DNA from: CAZZIQ01 sp964654355
GTDB lineage: Bacteria; Pseudomonadota; Gammaproteobacteria; GCF-002020875
Direction: 5' to 3'
Length of the DNA stretch: 58,823 bases
Assembly (NCBI GenBank): GCA_964654355.1
Contig: CAZZIQ010000001.1
Span: forward strand, 1 to 58,823
The translations under genes were made by a program, and so were the position numbers. The notes beneath the pieces are model-generated. The model ran no database searches. It saw only the letters and a list, made by a program, of their open reading frames with translations, and was not told the DNA's origin. Below are positions 52,676 through 58,823 of the stretch, in pieces (position 1 is the first letter of the stretch; every line of letters starts with the position of its first letter).

Positions 52676-54139
52676 ATGAACTTTAGTAAAAAGATTTTTC
52701 TTGCATCAGCATTATCGCTGTCGTTCTTAGCTCATCCGGGTGTTGTGGCCGCAAAGTCTGTCAGTGGCATTACTGTTGAGATTCCGTTTTCTACCAAAGT
52801 GAAGCGTGCTGTTGGTGCAGAGGCAATTTCGCTGACAGCCAGTCGTCAGTATGAAAAAACAGGGGTTTTTTCCAGCGACCCGACTGATGAAGAGTTGAAA
52901 AAAATTAAGGCGCAGGTCGAGTCTTCTGCCAAAAAAGAACTTCTTAACAAGTATCTTGCGCGTATTCCTGCTTCAGATATCAAGCAGGCAGATCGATCCA
53001 GGCTCAACGCACAAGTGGATTCGCTTGTCTACGACGTGAGCGTGAGCCACCAGATTGACAGCAGCAATAAGACCATCAATTTTGAGGTGTCAGGGAAAAT
53101 TAATACCAATCTGATCGATGAGATTGGAGGCTATAAGCCATCTGAAGACGACATGAGAAAGGCGGAAGAGTCCGCACGTATGGCGGTTTTGGACAAGTAT
53201 ATTGCCAATCAAGATGAGTCGAAAATCGATCAGATCGAAAAAATGAAGTCAAAAGTCTATGAGCGTATTGATGAGGTCGTTACATCCTCAAGGATCACGA
53301 ACTACAAGGTAAATGCCGAGCGCAAGGTTATTGCCTTCTCCGTGAAGGGAAAGGTTAATGACAAGCTCTTCGACAAAATCCTTTATTCAGATATCGAAAA
53401 GGTATCCCGCTCGGAAAAAAGACCCTTCACATATGTGATTGTTGCTCGTGTTCAAGATGAAACAACGCGCTTCACGATGGATCCGAACGTAGAAAAAACC
53501 AATGAAACGGGCTCTGGTAGCACATCTGTCAAAGAAAATAAAACAGCAGATGACTACCAAGACAATGCTTCATCTGAGACATCAGTGAAGATGGAAAAGA
53601 ACAAATCTAAGTCCGTAGAAAGATCGAGTGGCGTCACGAAAAATGTCACCAAATTCAAAGATGTGACTTGGAAGCAATACAACAGTAAGTCTGTTGATGC
53701 GAATATCAAAAAAGTGCTTCGTGATGGTGGCTACAACCTGAAGGGTTTTGGTCGACTCCTTAGGAGATCTGGTGTCGATCTTGAGCTCGAAAAAATCGAA
53801 TCTGATTTGCTGACTGGGAAGATATCTCCAGAAGTCGAAGACGGTCTGTTCGATGTGATGGAAGGTAGTGGTACTGAGCTGTTCGCCAAAGGCACGATGG
53901 ATGTGGATAGCGTTCAGCCCGATGCAGCTACTGGTGGCTGGAAGGCGCGTGTTCAGGTTTTCATCGAGGTGCTCGGCTTCACCGACGATTGTGAAGCTTG
54001 TGTGCTGGGCGTGGTCGAGGATGCCTATTTTGGTATCGGTCCGTCAGAAGAAGCCGCGATTGACCAGGCTGTTGGTGATGCTGCTACAGAAGCAACCAAA
54101 AGCATCGTCGCGCAGCTTCGATCTGAGCAGATTCAGTAA
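52676..54139 (+). CDS. Exported protein with tandem LPP20/FlgT-N-like repeats
   Basis: From ATG 52676 (GAAGGA about six bases upstream) the product is 487 aa with a Sec signal peptide (about 1-26, ...PGVVAA). Two similar units occupy about 79-151 and 162-234. Both show SAxxxLxxKYxA, then S-x-I-x-Q, a basic helix, and a strand pair ending in (F)EVSGKINTNLIDEI or FSVKGKVNDKLFDKI. A charged Ser/Lys/Asn linker (about 270-335) leads to a C-terminal domain (about 340-487) with a Cys pair in TDDCEACVLGVVEDAY. The repeats resemble the fold of FlgP and FlgT-N; this is inferred by pattern only. Confidence 0.65.
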   Translation: MNFSKKIFLASALSLSFLAHPGVVAAKSVSGITVEIPFSTKVKRAVGAEAISLTASRQYEKTGVFSSDPTDEELKKIKAQVESSAKKELLNKYLARIPASDIKQADRSRLNAQVDSLVYDVSVSHQIDSSNKTINFEVSGKINTNLIDEIGGYKPSEDDMRKAEESARMAVLDKYIANQDESKIDQIEKMKSKVYERIDEVVTSSRITNYKVNAERKVIAFSVKGKVNDKLFDKILYSDIEKVSRSEKRPFTYVIVARVQDETTRFTMDPNVEKTNETGSGSTSVKENKTADDYQDNASSETSVKMEKNKSKSVERSSGVTKNVTKFKDVTWKQYNSKSVDANIKKVLRDGGYNLKGFGRLLRRSGVDLELEKIESDLLTGKISPEVEDGLFDVMEGSGTELFAKGTMDVDSVQPDAATGGWKARVQVFIEVLGFTDDCEACVLGVVEDAYFGIGPSEEAAIDQAVGDAATEATKSIVAQLRSEQIQ

Positions 54140-54145
54140 ATTCTG

Positions 54146-55387
54146 ATGGGCTTCATGATGAACAAGAAAATCTTGGTCTTCCTGCTCGCTTTCATGGCGG
54201 GGCCAGCGCTCGCAGGTCCTGTCGATGAAGTGGGTGTAACGGCTTTCGGTGTTGCCTCAACCAAGCAGGACGCAATCAAGAAGGCGCTTGTGCAGGCTGT
54301 TGAGCAGGTAAATGGCGTAATTCTCGATTCTAAAGAGAAAACCTCTCTTGAATCTATTGCGGAACAAGCGTCTGCTTCTGCGGAGGTGTCTGCATCGACT
54401 ACGCGTGCAGATGGCTCTGCATCAAGCGCAAAATCAACTGCGCTTTCGAAGGCAAAATCTTCGTATGCAAAGAAAGAGAGTTCGCAGGACACCACCACAA
54501 AAACAAGTGGAGTCGTACGCTCTTGGCGTCTGCTAGGTCTTGAGAAGCAGTCAGATGGCCTGATTGAAGCGAGCGTCGAAGCCAAGATTGCTGTCCTGAA
54601 AAAGTCCAGTTCCAAGAGAACCAAGGTTGTTCTTCATATTGCTACTGACAATGAAAACTCCCCATTAATGAAGATTTTTTCGACTAAGCTCCAGGAGCTT
54701 TTCTCAAAGAGCAGAAAATTTGCCGTTCTAGATCGAGAAAATGATGAGCTTTTTGCGAGAGAGATCGATCGTGCGAATCAGGGTGGGTCTGTTCCACGTG
54801 GCGTGCTTTCTAAGGGCGGCAGTGATGCGCCAGATTTGATTGTCTCGATGAGCTATGAAGCGATTAATTCTGAGAATGGTGTGGAGTTTTCACCGAGGAT
54901 CAAAGTTCTTGATCTGGTGTCTCAAGAGTCGATCTATAACGGCTCGAAGCGGATTCGGATCAACTCCGATGATGCGGATCGTAGGGTTGCAGGGAAAATC
55001 AAATCTGCGGCGAAATCCATGCATAAAGAGTTGATTGAAAAAATCGCGCAACCGACTGTGCTTGGGTTTTCAGGAAATGCATTCACGGTGAGCCAAGGTT
55101 CTGATTTTTTTAGGGTTGGAGACCAAGTCCAGATCACTGCAGCGGTAGATGAGGTGAAAGATCCGTATACCGGCGAAAGATTGGATTATGTGTATGAAGA
55201 CCTTGCTCTAGGGAAGGTCCAATTCGTGAATACAAATATTTCAACAGTGTCTGTAGCTGAATCCGATATTGATCGAGTTTTTGATTATGCGGAGCAGGGA
55301 AAAAAAATTCTCGTCCGCTCAATCAAGAAAAAGATCGATACCAAAGACATGAAAAAACAAGCTGAGGACTTTTTGAATGATCTATAG
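54146..55387 (+). CDS. Exported FlgT-like three-domain protein
   Basis: The 413-aa protein has a Sec signal peptide (about 1-23, ...GPALA); ATG codons at 54155 and 54158 are alternative starts. Residues 28-60 (VGVTAFGVASTKQDAIKKAL...) and 122-152 form an LPP20/FlgT-N-like domain with a Ser/Ala/Lys insertion (75-122). Residues 160-300 resemble TolB-N or CsgG: VVLHIATDNENSPLMKIF, FAVLDREND, PDLIVSMSYEA. Residues 301-395 look like an all-beta domain (FRVGDQVQITAAVDEV... GKVQFVNTN), as FlgT-C. The order equals Vibrio FlgT, but no flagellar gene is near. There is no lipobox, unlike CsgG. Confidence 0.6.
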   Translation: MGFMMNKKILVFLLAFMAGPALAGPVDEVGVTAFGVASTKQDAIKKALVQAVEQVNGVILDSKEKTSLESIAEQASASAEVSASTTRADGSASSAKSTALSKAKSSYAKKESSQDTTTKTSGVVRSWRLLGLEKQSDGLIEASVEAKIAVLKKSSSKRTKVVLHIATDNENSPLMKIFSTKLQELFSKSRKFAVLDRENDELFAREIDRANQGGSVPRGVLSKGGSDAPDLIVSMSYEAINSENGVEFSPRIKVLDLVSQESIYNGSKRIRINSDDADRRVAGKIKSAAKSMHKELIEKIAQPTVLGFSGNAFTVSQGSDFFRVGDQVQITAAVDEVKDPYTGERLDYVYEDLALGKVQFVNTNISTVSVAESDIDRVFDYAEQGKKILVRSIKKKIDTKDMKKQAEDFLNDL

Positions 55388-55910
55388 TCGTGCTGCATCT
55401 CTACTTGTTGTTGGTTTGCTAGTGCAGGGCTGTACAGGCGGCTCGGTTGGTAATGTTCGGCTTGACCCTGTGTCGACTCAACTCGTTCAGAGTGTCGTTG
55501 TTGATAAGGCCAATCAATGCAAACTAGTCGCAGTTCTCTCTGTTAAAGAAGCGAACGATACCGGCTTGGCTGGAAAGTATGGATCTAGGATCCAGAATCG
55601 ATTTATTGATCAGGCGTCTCAAGTCCCGGGAAGAACCTACTCAATTTCTACGGAGTACAGAGCCATCCCTATCGAGCAGTTCATGCCGGGCGGTGACTTC
55701 GTTTCTGATCGGAAGATCATGTCTGACCTTCAGTCAAAAGGAATTGATTGTCTGCTTTCAGGGACGTTTTGGCTGAGTAATGGTGTATGTGAGACCACTC
55801 TTAAGCTCCATCGATTCCCATCGATGCAGCTGATTTCTAGCGAAACCAATGCATATACCAAAAGCTGGTACTCAAATCAGTCCGTTTCTCAGCAAGACTT
55901 CTGTAAGTAA
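55377..55910 (+). CDS. Lipoprotein with FlgO/TolB-N-like domain
   Basis: The 177-aa product has a lipoprotein signal: a hydrophobic stretch ending LLVQGC, lipid Cys at residue 19, followed by Thr-Gly-Gly, which suggests outer-membrane sorting (no Asp at +2). The mature part reads like a TolB-N/FlgO unit: VLSVKEAN strand, a helix IQNRFIDQASQ, RAIPIEQFMPGG, and DLQSKGIDCLLSGTFWLSNG. Three further Cys are present. It overlaps the FlgT-like gene by 11 bases, with GAGGA eight bases upstream, so the two are co-translated. Family assignment is tentative. Confidence 0.6.
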   Translation: MIYSRAASLLVVGLLVQGCTGGSVGNVRLDPVSTQLVQSVVVDKANQCKLVAVLSVKEANDTGLAGKYGSRIQNRFIDQASQVPGRTYSISTEYRAIPIEQFMPGGDFVSDRKIMSDLQSKGIDCLLSGTFWLSNGVCETTLKLHRFPSMQLISSETNAYTKSWYSNQSVSQQDFCK

Positions 55911-55930
55911 TCGTACGTCCTAGGATTTAA

Positions 55931-57358
55931 ATGATGTCTACTATGAAAAAAACCCTTATTTCAGTCTCAATTGCCGCAGCATGTTCATTTAGTGCGCAGG
56001 CATTCAATTTTGGTGATTTCGCAAAACAAATGGAACAGCAGATGGGCGGCAGTGCCCAGCAGCAAGACTCTGGCGCCAATTCAGGGGGATTCGGCGGTCT
56101 GTTCGGTGGCATGGGCGCCCCAGCGCAATCTTCCGGCGCGGCCTCTAGTCAAGATCCGATGGAATTCGCATGCCGTAGTGTTTATGGGCCGCCGATGAAA
56201 TTGGCAGATCTTGGCAAATCGAATGAAGAAGTTGTTGGGGAATATTTCAACCTGACTGCCAATCTTGATGAGGTGCTGATCATTGATGCCACCAAAAACT
56301 ATGAGGGGTCGTTTACAGGTCTTTCTGAAAAGCTGTTTGAGTCATTCGAGGAAAATGAGCCGCGTAAGATCGGCATGGAATACTTAAGAAAACCTGGCAT
56401 CGAGACGCTTGCCCAGATTATTCATCAATCAAAAACGGCAGATAGTTATGAAGAAGATGATGGATTTGGCTCAGTAAAGCCATCAACAAGATCCAATATG
56501 CGCGCTGTCCTTGGGTTAATCCTTTTGCAGTACAGAGATTCGGGCGTTCTGAAAAATCCTAATGCAGGAGTCGAACTGTTACAGAAGGAATCCAAGAAAG
56601 TCAAAATTGCTGGAACAATGATTGGTAGAGCTCATCTTTATGGTGACTTGTTGCAGAAAAATTATGACGCAGCTGGAAATTATCTCCTCCAGTCAGGCGG
56701 CAATGCGGCTTATACAAAATTGAATGACCAGACTCTGGCCTCCATTGCGAATGAAGCTTTTCCAGGATTTCCAGAGAGCGTGAAAAATCAGATTGTCTCT
56801 CTCAGCCAGCAGAGTGCGAGTATCCAGGCCGAGTTAGCCAAGCAAAAGAATGCCAAGTCTGGGTCTGACCTGGTTCAGCGCGCCAATGTTCTCATCGAAG
56901 AGGGGCAAAAAATTGATGACCTGACCTTAGATGCATTGGGCGCAGGATCAAAGATTGCAGATCGCCGTGCAAAAGCGAACTTTGCTAAAAATGAAATGTC
57001 CGGAGCGAACGATCTCCTCGATTTCAATTATCAACAGAGCAAAGAAAGCCAAAAGATTATTGAAGAGACGCTGAGCAGTAACGTCACCATGGATGACGAG
57101 GCCAAGAACAAGTTCGCAGAGGCGAACAAGCTCCGTGCCGAGAATTTGGGCAAACTCAATTCGCTCAAGTCACAAGTAGCCATTTCATTTTTCACAGACG
57201 GCTTAGGGGAAACGCTTAACGCTGGTCCAGTCATTAATCGCTATTTCCGCGACACCTGCCAAATGAGCAAGCGAATGAAGGACTATGCGGAAGAAGAAGC
57301 CATTCCAAAGAAGGAGATTAGTAAAGCGGCTATGGATGAAATGATGATGGATGACTAA
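55931..57358 (+). CDS. Exported protein with Gly-rich segment and Sel1-like repeats
   Basis: The 475-aa product has a Sec signal peptide (about 1-24, ...FSAQA); ATG 55934 and 55946 are alternative starts. After it comes a Gln/Met-rich and Gly/Phe-rich stretch (about 30-75). Residues 193-258 contain two units resembling Sel1-type helical repeats (LGLILLQYRDSGVLKNPNAGVELLQ and RAHLYGDLLQKNYDAAGNYLLQSGG). The rest is mostly charged helix, ending in an acidic Met-rich tail (AMDEMMMDD). The mature part has two Cys far apart. Such repeats usually bind other proteins, so a scaffold role is possible. The family is not recognised. Confidence 0.6.
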   Translation: MMSTMKKTLISVSIAAACSFSAQAFNFGDFAKQMEQQMGGSAQQQDSGANSGGFGGLFGGMGAPAQSSGAASSQDPMEFACRSVYGPPMKLADLGKSNEEVVGEYFNLTANLDEVLIIDATKNYEGSFTGLSEKLFESFEENEPRKIGMEYLRKPGIETLAQIIHQSKTADSYEEDDGFGSVKPSTRSNMRAVLGLILLQYRDSGVLKNPNAGVELLQKESKKVKIAGTMIGRAHLYGDLLQKNYDAAGNYLLQSGGNAAYTKLNDQTLASIANEAFPGFPESVKNQIVSLSQQSASIQAELAKQKNAKSGSDLVQRANVLIEEGQKIDDLTLDALGAGSKIADRRAKANFAKNEMSGANDLLDFNYQQSKESQKIIEETLSSNVTMDDEAKNKFAEANKLRAENLGKLNSLKSQVAISFFTDGLGETLNAGPVINRYFRDTCQMSKRMKDYAEEEAIPKKEISKAAMDEMMMDD

Positions 57359-57360
57359 GC

Positions 57361-58599
57361 GTGCTTTCTCGGCGTATTTTTTTACAAGGAGTGGCTGCGC
57401 TGCCGATAGCCTTATTGGCTGCGCAAAAGCGGGCGCTAGCGCAGATTGGGCCTGAATTTTATTGGTCTGGTGTTGGGTTCTCAGTCGCTGAAGCCAACAA
57501 AGCTAAATATTTTTCTCAGATCCTGGGTGGCCTCGAGTTGCGCGGAGGGATGTCTCAACTCGAGTCTGCATTCTCTTCCCAGCTTGCAAATGCATTCGGT
57601 GAAGAAAATGTACATCGAGATCCATTCGAAATGTTGGATCTGGATGAAATCCAAGGTAGTTTGCTTTTCTCAGTTGTTTTTGATTATGAGCAATTCTTGG
57701 AGATCCCGGATCTCGGTGCAAAAGGCGGTCAAGATCTCGTCAATTCAATGATTTTTGCTACGGCAACGATCTTTGTTGTGAGTGACGATGAGCTTCGCAT
57801 CAAATATAGCATTCCGTTTTACACCAAAGCCCAGCCGGTAAAGATGCCGTTGCCCGAAATTGCATCAACAATGCTTTTCGATGGATTTGATGAAGGTCAG
57901 TCAATCGTTGAATACATGGGTTCTAAGATCTCCGAGAAAAAATTCGAAGAGAGTGCCTGTTATACGCCTTTGCTGAGGGTTGTTAATTCCAGTATCCGAG
58001 ACAAAGCCTCAACCATCCTTCGTGAGGTAGGGATTGATGGTTGGGTCACGGATGAGTTTGTGGGGAGTGTGCTTTCCTCGAGCTTGGCTATGAAGGGCGG
58101 TTTATCGGTTCTCCCGCATAAGGCAAACAGCTCGATTGGCTTTAAAGGGCTGATTGGCCGATTCAAGAATCGTGAAGCCTCGGACCTTCTTAGAAGTTTG
58201 GATGAGCTTCAGCCAGACATTACCTTCGATATTGAGGTTCGAAAAATTGTCCGTAAGTTAAGTGGCTCAACTGCGACAAATCGTACCTATACACGCTTCG
58301 TCGTACTGAAAATCGTTGCTACGGAATCAATTGACGGAAAGGCTGTTTTCGACGGAAAGATTGGCTTTGGCGCGAATCATGAAGTTCCGATCTCAATGAT
58401 GAAGGATGGAAAGCTTCCTGCGCTGGACTCGAATCTCTATTTCCAAATCATCATCAGCCTGATTGACACCTTTGTTGAGGGGGTAATGAAGCTGGACTGG
58501 GAGCAGTTGGAATCCATCAATCTTAAAAAAGCTGCAAATGAATCACAGGTCGGCGCATTGGCAGACCTTCTTATCAAAGCAAGAGATATGTGCTCATAA
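57361..58599 (+). CDS. Tat-signal protein of unknown function, last gene of the cluster
   Basis: The 412-aa protein starts with GTG two bases after the upstream stop. Its N-terminus LSRRIFLQGVAALPIALLAA is a canonical twin-arginine signal (SRRxFLQ), ending near residue 27. The Tat pathway exports proteins already folded, often with a cofactor, yet no cofactor motif is visible. The mature part alternates amphipathic strands and helices. Cys residues are in ESACYTPLL and at the C-terminal end (RDMCS). It is not similar to any family I recognise. It ends the cluster; no clear terminator follows in 58600-58649. Confidence 0.6.
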   Translation: MLSRRIFLQGVAALPIALLAAQKRALAQIGPEFYWSGVGFSVAEANKAKYFSQILGGLELRGGMSQLESAFSSQLANAFGEENVHRDPFEMLDLDEIQGSLLFSVVFDYEQFLEIPDLGAKGGQDLVNSMIFATATIFVVSDDELRIKYSIPFYTKAQPVKMPLPEIASTMLFDGFDEGQSIVEYMGSKISEKKFEESACYTPLLRVVNSSIRDKASTILREVGIDGWVTDEFVGSVLSSSLAMKGGLSVLPHKANSSIGFKGLIGRFKNREASDLLRSLDELQPDITFDIEVRKIVRKLSGSTATNRTYTRFVVLKIVATESIDGKAVFDGKIGFGANHEVPISMMKDGKLPALDSNLYFQIIISLIDTFVEGVMKLDWEQLESINLKKAANESQVGALADLLIKARDMCS

Positions 58600-58649
58600 T
58601 AACTCTGGGCATTTTCGCGCAGAAACGTATTGAATGATTGGTGTGTATA

Positions 58650-58823
58650 TCAAGTTGGTTTCGGCTTAAGTACGAGTTTTCCCCGCATGCCACCAGCCTC
58701 GATGCGGCGATGTCCTTCGGCGGCTTGTTCGAGCGGATAGATTTTAGCCACTTCAATTTTGAGGCTGTCGGTTGCCATCAAGGCCGCACAGCGACGCAGG
58801 ATTTCGCCTTGATGCCTACGTGC
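58650..58823 (-). CDS. Medium-chain dehydrogenase/quinone oxidoreductase, C-terminal part (partial)
   Basis: Only the last 57 codons are in the window; the gene continues beyond position 58823. The visible end YPLEQAAEGHRRIEAGGMRGKLVLKP is the characteristic C-terminus of zinc-independent NADPH:quinone oxidoreductases and related medium-chain dehydrogenases. It converges on the secreted-protein cluster. The exact substrate cannot be assigned. Confidence 0.8.
   Translation of the reverse strand, partial: ARRHQGEILRRCAALMATDSLKIEVAKIYPLEQAAEGHRRIEAGGMRGKLVLKPKPT

Noticed and set aside
54146..55387. Annotation as curli secretion protein CsgG
   Set aside because: There is no lipobox, an additional N-terminal LPP20-like domain is present, and no curli genes are nearby; FlgT-like layout fits better.
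50558..58599. The secreted cluster as part of a flagellar locus
   Set aside because: No hook, rod, motor or filament gene occurs anywhere in the window.

Overview
The window looks like the chromosome of a gammaproteobacterium. Diagnostic blocks are the initiator-tRNA/rimP-nusA-infB-rbfA-truB-rpsO-pnp order, the rpoE-rseA-rseB-rseC-mucD envelope-stress operon, lepA-lepB-rnc-era-recO-pdxJ-acpS, and surE-pcm-yqaA-nlpD. A phosphoglycerate-mutase-like gene beside recJ recalls Xanthomonadales/Nevskiales-type genomes, but the genus cannot be fixed from sequence alone. No rRNA, insertion sequence, prophage or CRISPR array was seen.

Layout. 1-8.8 kb: end of an initiator tRNA, two tandem terminators, then translation and RNA-decay genes (rimP to pnp). 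8.9-11.8 kb: surE, pcm, yqaA, nlpD, with no rpoS after nlpD. 11.8-16 kb: a DUF498 gene on the minus strand, then alaC-hom-thrC for alanine and threonine biosynthesis. 16-21.2 kb: an apgM-like gene, recJ, prfB (with the classic +1 programmed frameshift) and lysS. 21.3-25.6 kb: a renalase-like flavoenzyme converging on a TRAP dicarboxylate-type transporter (dctP, dctQ, dctM). 25.7-29 kb: ppsA and its regulator ppsR, divergent. 29-35.4 kb: ygfZ divergent from sdhC-sdhD-sdhA-sdhB-sdhE, with nadB converging on them. 35.5-40.1 kb: the sigma-E operon, preceded by a sigma-E-type promoter, ending in mucD and a glutaredoxin-like gene. 40.2-47.3 kb: lepA, lepB, rnc, era, recO, pdxJ, acpS, cysM. 47.4-50.5 kb: a PolB-like 3'-5' exonuclease, an orphan DUF2384-like protein, rlmD and a small unknown gene.

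50.5-58.6 kb is the unusual part: seven tightly packed same-strand genes, visibly richer in A/T and Lys/Asn/Ser than the rest, every one with an export signal (five Sec-type, one lipoprotein, one twin-arginine). None is a confident match to a named family. By eye several contain an LPP20/FlgT-N-like pattern: a helix with Ala/Lys repeats followed by a strand pair. One has the three-part layout of FlgT (LPP20-like, TolB-N-like, C-terminal beta domain), and the lipoprotein resembles FlgO/TolB-N. There are no flagellar genes nearby. I propose a non-flagellar, cell-envelope assembly built from FlgO/FlgP/FlgT-like parts, with unknown function. The window ends in the 3' end of a medium-chain dehydrogenase gene on the minus strand.

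Much of the housekeeping part is organised as translationally coupled operons with 1-4 base overlaps (ATGA, GTGA). Start sites were moved from the longest open frame where a Shine-Dalgarno site, promoter position or family N-terminus argued for it (rimP, pnp, surE, pcm, thrC, ppsA, sdhC, cysM and others).
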